Shown here in pieces: positions 51,942-60,661 of a DNA stretch of 64,000 bases; position 1 is the first letter of the stretch, and the number at the start of each line of letters is the position of its first letter. Under the pieces are notes generated by a model that was not told the DNA's origin, ran no database searches, and saw nothing but the letters and a program-made list of their open reading frames with translations. The translations under genes and the position numbers were made by a program. Origin of the DNA: Pseudarcicella hirudinis (GTDB taxonomy: Bacteria > Bacteroidota > Bacteroidia > Cytophagales > Spirosomataceae); assembly GCF_900115665.1 (NCBI RefSeq), contig NZ_FOXH01000007.1:113865-177864 (forward strand), in the 5' to 3' direction.

Positions 51942-53411
51942 ATGTTAGACTCATCAAAATTCCTTTTTGAAGCCCTCACCTACGATGATGTGCTTCTTTT
52001 ACCTGCTTATTCGGAAATTCTTCCACGTGATACCAAAACTGATTCGTTACTAACCCGAAACATTCGCTTAAATATTCCATTGGTTTCAGCCGCTATGGAT
52101 ACTGTTACTGAAGCTGAACTCGCTATTGCAATGGCTCAGGAAGGTGGTATCGGAATTATCCATAAAAACATGACCATTCAGAAACAGGCTGAACAGGTCC
52201 GTAAAGTAAAAAGATCTGAATCAGGAATGATTATTGATCCGGTTACACTTACTAACGAACAAACACTCGGAGATGCCCACCGCATCATGCGTGATTTCAA
52301 AATCGGAGGTATTCCTGTTATCGACCCCAATGGTATCCTGGTTGGAATCCTGACAAACCGTGATCTGCGTTTCCAAAAGGATATGAGCAAATCGGTGGTT
52401 GAAATCATGACCAAAGAAAATCTGATTACTGCCTCAGAAGGTATCAGCCTTGAAGAAGCAGAACAGATTCTTCAGCAATATAAAATCGAAAAACTTCCGA
52501 TTGTTGACAAATCAAACAAACTCATCGGTCTGATTACATACAAAGATATTCTGAAAAGAAAAAGTCATCCAAATGCTTCTAAAGATTCATTAGGACGTTT
52601 GAGAGTTGGTGCTGCAGTTGGCGTTACTCCTGACTTAATTGACAGAGTTGCTGCTTTGGTTAAATCCGGTGTGGATGTCATCAGTATTGATACAGCTCAC
52701 GGACATTCTTATGGTGTAATTCAGGCATTGAAAGGTGTAAAAGCTAAATTCCCTGCTTTAGAAGTTATTGTAGGAAACGTTGCTACCGGAGAAGGTGCCA
52801 AAGCACTTGCAGATGCCGGTGCCGATGCTGTTAAAGTCGGAGTTGGTCCGGGAAGTATTTGTACAACCCGTATCATCGCCGGTGTGGGAATGCCACAACT
52901 TTCAGCGGTATATGAAGCAGCAAAAGCCCTTGAAGGTACAGGTGTTCCGGTAATTGCTGATGGTGGGATCCGTTTTTCGGGTGACATTGCCAAAGCTATT
53001 GCAGGTGGTGCCAGTACCGTTATGGTAGGTTCTTTACTGGCAGGTACAGATGAAGCTCCGGGAGAAGTAGTACTTTATGAAGGACGTAAATTTAAAACAT
53101 ACCGCGGAATGGGTTCGCTGGAGGCAATGGAAGATGGATCAAAAGACAGATATTTCCAGGATGCTGAAGATGATATCAAAAAACTCGTACCTGAAGGAAT
53201 CGTAGGAAGAGTACCATTTAAAGGAAAAGTTTCTGAAATTCTCTATCAAATGGTAGGTGGTCTGAAAGCCGGAATGGGATACTGCGGTGCAGGAGATATC
53301 GAAACAATGAAGAAAGCTCGTTTCGTAAAAATCACAGCGGCTGGTGTAAAAGAAAGTCATCCTCACGATATTTCTATTTCGAAAGAAGCACCAAATTATA
53401 GCTCGAAATAA
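51942..53411 (+). CDS. guaB: Inosine-5'-monophosphate dehydrogenase
   Basis: IMPDH oxidises IMP to XMP with NAD+, the first step of guanine nucleotide synthesis. The 489-residue protein has the catalytic barrel with the active-site Cys307 in [33 protein letters not shown], and the mobile-flap region [10 protein letters not shown] with the Arg-Tyr pair in KDRYFQ. A CBS pair is inserted at about 95-205 ([19 protein letters not shown]), likely for nucleotide regulation. The stop is followed by a strong bidirectional terminator. It is divergent from apbE. Confidence 0.97.
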   Translation: MLDSSKFLFEALTYDDVLLLPAYSEILPRDTKTDSLLTRNIRLNIPLVSAAMDTVTEAELAIAMAQEGGIGIIHKNMTIQKQAEQVRKVKRSESGMIIDPVTLTNEQTLGDAHRIMRDFKIGGIPVIDPNGILVGILTNRDLRFQKDMSKSVVEIMTKENLITASEGISLEEAEQILQQYKIEKLPIVDKSNKLIGLITYKDILKRKSHPNASKDSLGRLRVGAAVGVTPDLIDRVAALVKSGVDVISIDTAHGHSYGVIQALKGVKAKFPALEVIVGNVATGEGAKALADAGADAVKVGVGPGSICTTRIIAGVGMPQLSAVYEAAKALEGTGVPVIADGGIRFSGDIAKAIAGGASTVMVGSLLAGTDEAPGEVVLYEGRKFKTYRGMGSLEAMEDGSKDRYFQDAEDDIKKLVPEGIVGRVPFKGKVSEILYQMVGGLKAGMGYCGAGDIETMKKARFVKITAAGVKESHPHDISISKEAPNYSSK

Positions 53412-53420
53412 AAATTGATA

Positions 53421-53473
53421 AACAAAAGCCGTGAGATTAAAGATGTTTTGTCCTTAATCTCACGGCTTTTGTT
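53421..53473. terminator. Bidirectional terminator between guaB and hemE
   Basis: A 20-bp perfect stem (AACAAAAGCCGTGAGATTAA and its complement) with a 13-base loop. Its right arm abuts the hemE stop codon directly, and A/T runs flank the stem for use in both directions. Confidence 0.9.
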
Positions 53474-54508
53474 TTATTTCCGGCTGTATTCCTTTACTGT
53501 TTCAATGAAACACTTTACTTTTTCAGGATCAGTATCAGGATACACTCCATGCCCTAAATTGGCGATGTATTTTTGTGTTCCGAAAGCATCTATCATCTGA
53601 CGGGTTTGCTTTTTAATTTCATCAAAAGATGCATAAAGCACACACGGATCAAGATTCCCCTGCAAGGTTTTTGTATTTCCGATAAGATTTCTGGATTCCT
53701 GAATATCCATATTCCAGTCAAGGCCAACCACCTCACAATTCAATTTACCCATTTCCTCACGGGCAAAAAATGCACCTTTGGCAAAAACCGTTACCGGAAC
53801 TTCTGTAATAGCATCACAAATCTGCGCAATATAAGGAAGTGAATAAATTCTATATTGTTCCGGAGAAAGGATTCCAGCCCAGGAATCAAATATCTGAACC
53901 AAATTGGCACCAGCTTTAATCTGAGCTTTCAGATATAGAATGGTACTATCCGTGATTTTTTGCAATAATGCATGAGAAAGCTCAGTCTCAGAATACAAAG
54001 CCTTTTTAGCCTTTGAGAATGTTTTTGAACCTTTTCCTTCAATCATATAACATAATAAAGTAAAAGGAGCTCCTGCAAAACCAATCAGAGGTACACGACC
54101 ATTCAATTCTTTTTTTACAATTCTGATAGCATCCAAAACATATGCCAGCTCAACTTCCGGATCCGAAATCCTGAGTTTCTCAACATCTGACACAGATTTG
54201 ATTGTTTCAGGGAAAATCGGACCGACTCTTTCTTCCATGATATACGGCAAGCCCATTGCTTCAGGCACTACAAGAATATCTGAAAAAATGATTGCAGCAT
54301 CAACACCGAGAATATCGACTGGCTGAATTGTAACTTCAGCTGCCAGCTCAGGAGTTGTAGCCAATTTAATGAAGTTTCCTGCTTTTTCTCTGACAGCACG
54401 ATATTCCGGTAAAATCCTGCCTGCCTGACGCATCATCCAGACTGGTACTCGCTCAACACGTTCTCCACGTGCGGCTCTCAAAAAAAGGTCGTTTTGTAGT
54501 GATTCCAT
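53474..54508 (-). CDS. hemE: Uroporphyrinogen decarboxylase
   Basis: HemE decarboxylates the four acetate side chains of uroporphyrinogen III to coproporphyrinogen III in heme synthesis. The protein starting at ATG 54508 has 344 residues; a TTG one codon upstream is also in frame but unnecessary. N-terminal [15 protein letters not shown] (about 23-37) is the signature, followed by [13 protein letters not shown] with the catalytic Asp and the [17 protein letters not shown] loop; the C-terminal [15 protein letters not shown] is intact. The gene stands alone. Confidence 0.96.
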   Translation of the reverse strand: MESLQNDLFLRAARGERVERVPVWMMRQAGRILPEYRAVREKAGNFIKLATTPELAAEVTIQPVDILGVDAAIIFSDILVVPEAMGLPYIMEERVGPIFPETIKSVSDVEKLRISDPEVELAYVLDAIRIVKKELNGRVPLIGFAGAPFTLLCYMIEGKGSKTFSKAKKALYSETELSHALLQKITDSTILYLKAQIKAGANLVQIFDSWAGILSPEQYRIYSLPYIAQICDAITEVPVTVFAKGAFFAREEMGKLNCEVVGLDWNMDIQESRNLIGNTKTLQGNLDPCVLYASFDEIKKQTRQMIDAFGTQKYIANLGHGVYPDTDPEKVKCFIETVKEYSRK

Positions 54509-54511
54509 CAA

Positions 54512-54927
54512 ATAAATTCATCCATGAGTTTCAGGTAGGATCTGTAAACTATCCTGCTCATTTTTCCACAAATATACGGCAGAAACTCGGTAAAGGATTT
54601 CTATTCAGGGATGAATGTCTGTCCTTTTAAAAAATTTAGTCCTGAAAGCCTGAATTAAAATAGTATTCTGACTTTCCAATTCTCTCAAATCGCCCGACTT
54701 CATTCTCCTGAAAAATAAAATATCTGCTTAATTTTCAACCAGACAGCTAACCTTGCCAAGTAAAAACCTTATTCTCGTCCGGAATTCGTAAATTTGCAGA
54801 TGCATTTCATAACTCCGTCTTTTTTGAGTTCAGAACTTATGAAATCATTTTAACAAAATATTCAGGTCGCCCGAAAAATCATTGATTGAAAACGGGCAGA
54901 ATGACCATAATTTCCGGAAAGATCAAC
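54512..54927. other. Divergent intergenic region hemE/engB
   Basis: About 415 bases with promoter elements for both sides. Minus strand: CAAATATA at 54569-54576 (TATATTTG) for hemE. Plus strand: TAAATTTG at 54789-54796 for engB, with its start at 54928. A TTG-initiated frame reaches 54886 but contains no family sequence. No RNA gene or repeat was seen. Confidence 0.5.
54789..54796 (+). promoter_or_regulatory. Candidate engB -7 element
   Basis: TAAATTTG fits TAnnTTTG, 131 bases ahead of ATG 54928. No TTTG at the -33 distance, so this is a weak call. Confidence 0.35.
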
Positions 54928-55530
54928 ATGAAAATAACACAGGCAAATTTTGTCCAAAGTAATAGCGAATACCAGAAATGCCCCGTTCCGGACAAACCGG
55001 AATACGCATTTATCGGAAGGTCAAACGTAGGGAAGTCTTCTCTTATTAACAGTATTGTTCAAAGAAAGGATCTTGCTAAAACCTCTCAGACACCAGGGAA
55101 AACACAATTAATTAATCATTTTCTGATTAATCAAACCTGGTATCTGGTAGATTTACCGGGATACGGATATGCGAAAGTCAGCAAAACCGAAAGAGAAAAG
55201 TTTGGAACGATGATTCATGATTATTTAACCAACCGGGAAAACCTTCTGTGCACTTTTGTATTGGTTGATATAAGACATGAACCTCAGAAGGTAGATATGG
55301 AATTTATGGCCAGTATCGCCAATTCAGGTATTCCGTTTTATATCGTTTTTACAAAAGCTGACAAACTTTCCAAGACACAGGTTGAGAATCATGTTGAAGT
55401 TTACAAGACTAAAATGCTTGAAACCTGGGAGGAAATGCCACAATATTTTGTGACATCTTCCGTTAAAGGCTCTGGCAGAGAAGAGATTTTAGCAGCTATT
55501 GATGAACTCAATCTTGGGTACAAGGCTTAA
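54928..55530 (+). CDS. engB: Ribosome-biogenesis GTPase EngB/YsxC
   Basis: EngB is a GTPase needed for late 50S ribosomal subunit assembly. The 200-residue protein carries the P-loop GRSNVGKSS (30-38), the G2/switch I region QTPGKTQLINHF, the Walker B DLPGYGYAKVS (about 69-79), TKAD (G4) and SSVKGSG (G5), all expected. The start at 54928 (MKITQANFVQS) agrees with family starts; the TTG at 54886 is excluded. It is followed by the DUF5606 gene after 83 bases on the same strand. Confidence 0.95.
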   Translation: MKITQANFVQSNSEYQKCPVPDKPEYAFIGRSNVGKSSLINSIVQRKDLAKTSQTPGKTQLINHFLINQTWYLVDLPGYGYAKVSKTEREKFGTMIHDYLTNRENLLCTFVLVDIRHEPQKVDMEFMASIANSGIPFYIVFTKADKLSKTQVENHVEVYKTKMLETWEEMPQYFVTSSVKGSGREEILAAIDELNLGYKA

Positions 55531-55571
55531 AATTCCTCTCCCTCCTTCAATGACTTACGATGACTTATTAC

Positions 55572-55579
55572 TATTTTTG
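55572..55579 (+). promoter_or_regulatory. Candidate DUF5606 gene -7 element
   Basis: TATTTTTG matches TAnnTTTG, 34 bases before the ATG at 55614. No TTTG at the -33 distance. Confidence 0.4.
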
Positions 55580-55613
55580 CATTAAATCATTGTGTAACTA
55601 ATTACAAAATAGA

Positions 55614-56048
55614 ATGGAATTATTAAAAGAAATTGCGAATATTTCGGGTAAAAGCGGTCTTTACAGAATTTTAAAGCCTACCCGTACAGGCGTAATTGTT
55701 GAAAGTATTGATGCACAGAAAGCTCGCCAGGTGGTTGGTGCTAATGCACGCGTTTCTGTTTTAAAAGATATTTCAGTTTACATGGCAGATCACCAGGACA
55801 ATTCTTTGCCTTTGGGAGATTTGTTTTTGTCGATAAGAGAAAAAAATCCGGAAGGAATCACGATCAACCCGAAAACAGCATCAGACTATGAATTGTTTGA
55901 TTTTCTGGGAACCGTTGCTCCGGACTTTGATACAGAGAGAGTTTATCCTTCTGACGTTAAGAAAATGATTAACTGGTATAATATTTTGTCTCAGTATTTA
56001 CCGGAGGTATTTGAAATTACTGACGAAACTCAGGAAGCAAAAGCTTAA
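55614..56048 (+). CDS. DUF5606-family protein
   Basis: A 144-residue protein of a small family confined, as far as I know, to Bacteroidota, with no assigned function. It has an N-terminal domain with IANISGKSGLYRILKPTRTGVIVESID (about 6-32), an RVSVLKDISVYMADHQDNSLPLGDLFLSIREK core with a histidine in the loop, and an acidic C-terminal half (TVAPDFDTERVYPSDVKKMINWYNIL). The first domain is reminiscent of small beta-barrel RNA or DNA binding folds, but this is inference. Its terminator follows at 56077-56116. Confidence 0.85.
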   Translation: MELLKEIANISGKSGLYRILKPTRTGVIVESIDAQKARQVVGANARVSVLKDISVYMADHQDNSLPLGDLFLSIREKNPEGITINPKTASDYELFDFLGTVAPDFDTERVYPSDVKKMINWYNILSQYLPEVFEITDETQEAKA

Positions 56049-56076
56049 AAAGCTTTATTTTTTCCTAAATCTTATG

Positions 56077-56116
56077 AAAAGCCTTGCGAAATTGTATATT
56101 TCGCAAGGCTTTTTTA
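56077..56116 (+). terminator. Terminator after the DUF5606 gene
   Basis: A 16-bp perfect stem (AAAAGCCTTGCGAAAT / ATTTCGCAAGGCTTTT) around a TGTAT loop, with extra T residues. Confidence 0.9.
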
Positions 56117-56150
56117 ATTTCACCCCGTCACGTCCTTCAATCTCCATATC

Positions 56151-57149
56151 ATGAAAGCTATACTCTGCCATCAATTCGGGTTACCCGATACCCTGACTTA
56201 TCAGGAGATAGAATCTCCTAAAGCCATTCGGGATAAAGTAGTAATTAGTGTTAAGGCTTGCAGTATCAATTTTCCGGATACTTTGATGATTCAGGGGAAA
56301 TACCAGTTTAAACCTGAGTTTCCTTTCTCTCCCGGTGGCGAAGTTGCCGGAATTATTAAAGAAGTTGGAGAAAATGTCAAAAATCTCAAAGTCGGAGACA
56401 AGGTATTCTCCCTGACAGGTTGGGGAGGTTTTGCCGAAGAAGTACTTGCCGATGCATCCAAAACTTTTCCGATGCCGGAAAATATGGATTTCATCACTGC
56501 TTCTTCTGTAATGTATGCCTACGGAACTTCATATCATGCTTTAAAAGACAGGGCTGATCTGAAAAAGGATGAAACCTTGCTTGTGCTGGGTGCGGGTGGT
56601 GGAGTAGGACTTGCAGCGGTGGAATTGGGCAAAATTATGGGAGCAAAAGTAATTGCGGCAGCTTCCTCTGATGCAAAACTAAAGGTCTGCCGGAAGTTCG
56701 GAGCTGATGAAGTTATCAATTACGATAAGGAGAATCTAAAAGACAGTATTAAAACATTAACAGATGGAAAAGGTGTTGATGTAATTTATGATCCGATCGG
56801 CGGAATATATGCAGAATCTGCCTTTCGTTCCATTTCCTGGAAAGGAAGATACCTTGTGATAGGATTTGCCACTGGGGAAATTCCGTCTCTGCCTTTAAAT
56901 CTCCCATTACTCAAAGGAGCATCAATAACAGGTGTTTTCTGGGGAGCATTTGCGGCAAGAGAACCTGAAAAGAGTCAGGCCAATTTCACTGAATTACTTG
57001 ATTTTTTTGCAGCAGGACATCTCAGTCCGCATATTTGCGCTACATACCCTCTGGAAAAAGCTCCGGAAGCACTGACAAGTATGATGAAAAGAAAAGTAAT
57101 CGGGAAAGTTGTTCTTGTTACGGGAAATCCTAATTCAAAACAACTTTAG
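56151..57149 (+). CDS. Zinc-independent MDR quinone oxidoreductase
   Basis: A 332-residue medium-chain dehydrogenase/reductase of the quinone reductase type. GVGLAAVELGKIMGAKVIAAASSD (about 146-169) is the Rossmann nucleotide-binding motif (glycine-rich GAGGGVGLAA), with the HQFGLPDTLTYQEIESP start of the QOR family, the PGGEVAGIIKEVGENVKNLKVGDKVFSL block, and the FWGAFAAREPEK segment. It lacks the zinc cysteines of alcohol dehydrogenases. The substrate (quinone or enal) is not determined. Its stop region overlaps the convergent small gene by 20 bases. Confidence 0.93.
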   Translation: MKAILCHQFGLPDTLTYQEIESPKAIRDKVVISVKACSINFPDTLMIQGKYQFKPEFPFSPGGEVAGIIKEVGENVKNLKVGDKVFSLTGWGGFAEEVLADASKTFPMPENMDFITASSVMYAYGTSYHALKDRADLKKDETLLVLGAGGGVGLAAVELGKIMGAKVIAAASSDAKLKVCRKFGADEVINYDKENLKDSIKTLTDGKGVDVIYDPIGGIYAESAFRSISWKGRYLVIGFATGEIPSLPLNLPLLKGASITGVFWGAFAAREPEKSQANFTELLDFFAAGHLSPHICATYPLEKAPEALTSMMKRKVIGKVVLVTGNPNSKQL

Positions 57150-57420
57150 GGAAGCGATACATTTGCGAGTCATATACCAGTAATTGTTCAATTTCAAGGT
57201 CGAAGTAATCATACAGCGGTGATCTCTCCAAATGTATTTTTGCTTCGCTCTTGCTTTTACAGTTCATAATAACCCAGCCTTTCCCGGATTCTGCGCTGAT
57301 AGCGTATGAGTCAATTATCCCTTTTAAAATGAGATCATTTATTACGCTGCGATGTTTGGGAACAAGCTTTAAAAACTCTTCACTAATACTGAAAAATATA
57401 CTTACATGAAATTTATACAT
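57130..57420 (-). CDS. Small hypothetical protein, muconolactone-isomerase-like fold
   Basis: A 96-residue protein without recognised function. It starts MYKFHVSIFFSISEEFLKLVP, contains GKGWVIMNCKSKSEAKIHLERSPLYDYFDLEIEQLLVYD, and has a ferredoxin-like alternation of strands and helices similar to YCII and muconolactone delta-isomerase folds. That is a judgment of pattern only. The 3' end overlaps the MDR gene by 20 bases in convergent orientation. Its reading frame is compact and the sequence looks protein-like, so it is kept despite its size. Confidence 0.6.
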   Translation of the reverse strand: MYKFHVSIFFSISEEFLKLVPKHRSVINDLILKGIIDSYAISAESGKGWVIMNCKSKSEAKIHLERSPLYDYFDLEIEQLLVYDSQMYRFPKVVLN

Positions 57421-57564
57421 AATTTACGGACGAATATTGTACAGAATCTTACCTGATTCAGGTATTTTATTTAGACAAGATTAGCCTTGTTTTAGTTCAA
57501 ATATATCCGAAACAATCATATCATTATTCTCAAAATGATACTATTTTCCCATTTTTTCTCAAAA

Positions 57565-57600
57565 TAAAACCCTCTGAATATATCACTCAGAGGGTTTTTC
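57565..57600 (-). terminator. Terminator after the cytochrome c gene
   Basis: AAACCCTCTGA / TCAGAGGGTTT, an 11-bp stem with a 9-base loop, T-rich after it on the minus strand, 27 bases beyond the stop. Confidence 0.85.
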
Positions 57601-57626
57601 ATATTTACTAAAGCTAAACTACACGC

Positions 57627-57962
57627 TTATTTTTTCTTTCTTAAAGAGTTAATCCATGTAGCAATTTTGATAGCATCTTCTTTTGGAACATTTTTCATTG
57701 CTGCCATCGGAGGATAACCAGGCCAGTTAGCCGGCTTAGGATTTGCAATTAATTCAACAATTTTCTCGTTTGTATATTTCTTTTTCGCAACTTCTGTATA
57801 TGCAGGTCCAACCAATCTGGCGTCCACTTTATGACATGCAGTACAAGTATATTTCTGTACCAATGGCTTAATGTCATCTGGGAAATCCTGAGCCTGAACA
57901 GAGTTAAAGCCAAGTGTTAAAGCAGAAGCAAAAATGAAAGTGTTAAGGGTTATTTTTTTCAT
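57627..57962 (-). CDS. Small secreted cytochrome c
   Basis: A 111-residue class I cytochrome c. After a signal peptide (MKKITLNTFIFASALTLGFNSVQA) comes the heme motif CTACHK (Cys40, Cys43, His44) and the axial Met, probably in GYPPMAAMKNVP (Met86 or Met89). The C-terminal helix IKIATWINSLRKKK closes the fold. It is a mono-heme periplasmic electron carrier, probably donating to a terminal oxidase or another acceptor. No cytochrome oxidase genes are in the window. It sits alone, with its own terminator. Confidence 0.93.
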   Translation of the reverse strand: MKKITLNTFIFASALTLGFNSVQAQDFPDDIKPLVQKYTCTACHKVDARLVGPAYTEVAKKKYTNEKIVELIANPKPANWPGYPPMAAMKNVPKEDAIKIATWINSLRKKK

Positions 57963-58136
57963 TTCTAATTAAGGGTTTTCGATTAATATTCCGGGACTAC
58001 AAAGTAAACACAATGTGCTTAATCAATTATCATACCTTGTAAGGTTGTTCAATAAGTACAAAAGATTCAGGAAAAAATATAAAAACAAAACAAGCAATGG
58101 TATTAAATTTAGAAAGGCTATCGTAAAAACGTTAAT

Positions 58137-58976
58137 TTACGATTGTCCTTTACCAGAGCGATACGAATCAATGGCACCTCTTACACTTCCGTGATTTTCC
58201 AGTAATACTTCCGCTTCTTCCCTGCTTATGCCAAGTTCATTCATGATCATGGTAATACCTCGGTTAACCAATTTATAATTACTCATCTGCATATCCACCA
58301 TTTTATTCCCTCTCACTTTACCGAGCTGAATCATTACAGAAGTAGAAATCATATTTAACACAAGCTTCTGAGCGGTTCCGGCTTTCATTCTGGTACTTCC
58401 GGTTACAAACTCTGGCCCCACTACTACTTCAATCGGATACTGAGCAGCTACAGAAAGTTCACTTCCCGGATTACAGGAAATAGAAGCGGTTAAAATACCT
58501 GCTTCTCTGGCTTTATTCAGTCCGCCGATTACATATGGCGTTCTTCCTGAAGCAGCTATACCTATTAATGTATCAAGTTCAGAAATATTATATTCAGCTA
58601 AGTCCTTCCAGGCCTGTTCGGGATCATCTTCCGCAAACTCTACAGCTTTTCTGATCGCACCATCTCCACCGGCTATTATACCGATAACCATATCAAACGG
58701 AACACCATAAGTCGGCGGACATTCTGAGGCATCAACAATTCCCAATCTTCCACTGGTTCCGGCTCCTATATAGAAAAGTCTTCCTCCAGCTTTCATACGT
58801 TTTACAATCTCCGGGATTAATACTTCAATTTGCGGAATAGATTGCTCAATGGCAAACGGAACTGTTTTATCTTCTTCATTAATCCCTCTCAAAATCTCCT
58901 TAACGGACATTTTATCAAGATTATCGTGATTTGATACCGATTCAGTGACCATATTGGTCTTAGCGTCATTATTCAT
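58137..58976 (-). CDS. murQ: N-acetylmuramic acid 6-phosphate etherase
   Basis: MurQ cleaves the lactyl ether of MurNAc-6-phosphate to give GlcNAc-6-phosphate and D-lactate during peptidoglycan recycling. The 279-residue protein is an SIS-fold enzyme: GRLFYIGAGTSGRLGIVDASECPPTYG (about 71-97) with the catalytic Glu, IAASGRTPYVIGGL (about 150-163), and the C-terminal GTAQKLVLNMISTSVMIQLGKV and LENHGSVRGAIDS. No anmK, nagB or permease gene adjoins it. A well-formed promoter ends 9 bases from the start codon, so the mRNA may be nearly leaderless. Confidence 0.96.
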   Translation of the reverse strand: MNNDAKTNMVTESVSNHDNLDKMSVKEILRGINEEDKTVPFAIEQSIPQIEVLIPEIVKRMKAGGRLFYIGAGTSGRLGIVDASECPPTYGVPFDMVIGIIAGGDGAIRKAVEFAEDDPEQAWKDLAEYNISELDTLIGIAASGRTPYVIGGLNKAREAGILTASISCNPGSELSVAAQYPIEVVVGPEFVTGSTRMKAGTAQKLVLNMISTSVMIQLGKVRGNKMVDMQMSNYKLVNRGITMIMNELGISREEAEVLLENHGSVRGAIDSYRSGKGQS

Positions 58977-58985
58977 TTATTGATT

Positions 58986-59015
58986 CAAAGATAATTAACT
59001 GATTTACTATTCAAA
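58986..59015 (-). promoter_or_regulatory. Bacteroidota-type promoter for murQ
   Basis: Minus strand: TTTG (plus CAAA at 59012-59015), an 18-base spacer, and TATCTTTG (plus CAAAGATA at 58986-58993). The start codon is 9 bases beyond the -7 element, so the 5' leader is only a few bases. Confidence 0.7.
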
Positions 59016-59020
59016 ATTTG

Positions 59021-59060
59021 ATTAACAAGCCTTAACAGATATTAACAAGCATTAACAACG
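59021..59060. repeat. 10-bp repeat array upstream of the murQ promoter
   Basis: ATTAACAAGC, CTTAACAGAT, ATTAACAAGC and ATTAACAACG follow each other with an exact 10-base period, each unit containing TTAACA. The array begins five bases upstream of the -33 element of the murQ promoter. Confidence 0.6.
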
Positions 59061-59109
59061 AGCCGTTGTTTCTTTTACGTATCAAACCATTATTAACCGA
59101 ATTACTCTT

Positions 59110-60483
59110 CTATTTACTACTTTCTTCCGAAAAATACTTAAAAAACAAAGGTATTGTTTCAATTCCTTTATAGAAATTAAATAAGCCAAAATGCTCATTC
59201 GGCGAATGTATGGCGTCTGTATCCAGCCCAAAACCCATGAGAACGGTTTTAAGACCCAGTTCTTTTTCAAACAAAGCAACAATCGGGATACTTCCACCTC
59301 CTCTTGTCGGTACAGGTTTCTTACCAAAACTTTCTTCCATAGCTTTTTCTGCGGCAAGATAGGCAATCGAGTCAGTCGGAGTAACGTAAGGTTCTCCCCC
59401 ATGATGAGCACGCACTTTCACTTTTACACCTTCCGGGGCAATGGACTCAAAATGTTTTGTAAACAATTCAGTAATTTTATCAGATTGCTGATCAGGCACA
59501 AGTCTCATTGAGATCTTGGCAAATGCTTTTGAAGGTAATACGGTTTTTGCTCCTTCTCCGATATATCCTCCCCAAATACCATTTACATCTAACGTTGGAC
59601 GAATTGAAGCCCGCTCAATCGTAGAATATCCTTTTTCCCCTCTTACTTCATCTATATCAAGGTCTTTTTTATATTCTTCAAGATTAAATGGTGTTTTTGC
59701 CATTGCCTCTCTTTCCTCTCCGGAAAGTTCAACAACATCATCATAGAACGCCGGGATACTGATATGATTATTTTCATCATGCAATGAAGCAATCATTTTA
59801 GAAAGCACATTAATGGGATTAGCAACTGCACCTCCGTAAACGCCTGAGTGCAGATCTCTGTTTGCCCCCGTAACCTCCACTTCCATGTAACTCAATCCTC
59901 TCAGCCCAACATCAATAGAAGGGATATCATTGGCAATAATAGCAGTGTCAGAGATCAGAATTACGTCAGCCTGCAACTTTTCCTTATTCGACTTTACAAA
60001 GGTTCCAAGGTTATCAGATCCTACTTCTTCTTCACCTTCAATCATGAATTTCACGTTGCAGGGTAAAGTATTTGTTGCCATCATTGCTTCAAATGCTTTC
60101 AGGTGCATATAAACCTGACCTTTGTCATCACAGGAACCTCTCGCATAAATTTTCTCCTCCTTCACCACAGGTTCGAAAGGGGGTGAATTCCAGAGTTCAT
60201 AAGGATCAGCGGGCTGCACATCATAATGTCCGTAAACCAGAATAGTTGGTAATGCCGCATCGATTATTTTCTCTCCGTAAACAATCGGAAAGCCTGCGGT
60301 TTCACAAATTTCAGCAGAATCAGCTCCGGCAGTTTTAAGTTTTTCACAAATAAATTCTGCCGCTTTCCTTACATCAGCTTTGAATTTACTGTCTGCACTC
60401 ACTGATGGAATTCTTAACAAATCCAGTAATTCAGTTAAAAATTTATCCTTATTTTCCTGAATGTAATGTTGAATATCTTGCAT
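59110..60483 (-). CDS. M20-family peptidase, dipeptidase type
   Basis: A 457-residue M20 metallopeptidase of the carnosinase/Dug-type dipeptidase class. Zinc ligands are in VYGHYDVQP (His86, with Asp88 as catalytic helper), SCDDKGQV (Asp119), the EGEEEVGS motif at about 149-156 with the catalytic Glu, and the DTDAIHSPNE motif near the C-terminus. The lid domain (about 180-340) carries YSTIERASIRPTLDVNGIWGGYIGEGAKTVLPSKAFAKISMRLVPDQ. No signal peptide, so it is cytoplasmic and probably degrades dipeptides. Its promoter -7 element lies against the plsY terminator. Confidence 0.94.
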   Translation of the reverse strand: MQDIQHYIQENKDKFLTELLDLLRIPSVSADSKFKADVRKAAEFICEKLKTAGADSAEICETAGFPIVYGEKIIDAALPTILVYGHYDVQPADPYELWNSPPFEPVVKEEKIYARGSCDDKGQVYMHLKAFEAMMATNTLPCNVKFMIEGEEEVGSDNLGTFVKSNKEKLQADVILISDTAIIANDIPSIDVGLRGLSYMEVEVTGANRDLHSGVYGGAVANPINVLSKMIASLHDENNHISIPAFYDDVVELSGEEREAMAKTPFNLEEYKKDLDIDEVRGEKGYSTIERASIRPTLDVNGIWGGYIGEGAKTVLPSKAFAKISMRLVPDQQSDKITELFTKHFESIAPEGVKVKVRAHHGGEPYVTPTDSIAYLAAEKAMEESFGKKPVPTRGGGSIPIVALFEKELGLKTVLMGFGLDTDAIHSPNEHFGLFNFYKGIETIPLFFKYFSEESSK

Positions 60484-60544
60484 TTCGAAATTTTAATTTG
60501 TTGATGACCTTTTAATGGCAAATTGTTGTAGGAAACCTTATCAA

Positions 60545-60577
60545 TAAAAAACCTCCTGAATCTGAATTTCAGGAGGT
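60545..60577 (-). terminator. Terminator after plsY
   Basis: ACCTCCTGAA / TTCAGGAGGT around a 7-base loop with a run of T residues on the minus strand, about 85 bases after the plsY stop. Confidence 0.85.
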
Positions 60578-60578
60578 A

Positions 60579-60586
60579 CAAAGATA
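60579..60586 (-). promoter_or_regulatory. Candidate -7 element of the M20 peptidase gene
   Basis: CAAAGATA on the plus strand reads TATCTTTG on the minus strand. It sits two bases upstream of the plsY terminator hairpin, so the transcript would start inside the hairpin. No TTTG is present at the -33 distance. Confidence 0.4.
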
Positions 60587-60661
60587 CAATTTCATCTGAA
60601 AATAATAGTTGTTTATCCTGACCGGCTTATTATCCACATGGTATAAACTTACATTTTCATC

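Noticed and set aside
59082..59411. 109-codon minus-strand ORF overlapping the end of the M20 peptidase gene
   Set aside because: Same-strand shadow in another frame of a conserved enzyme; no motif or separate signal.
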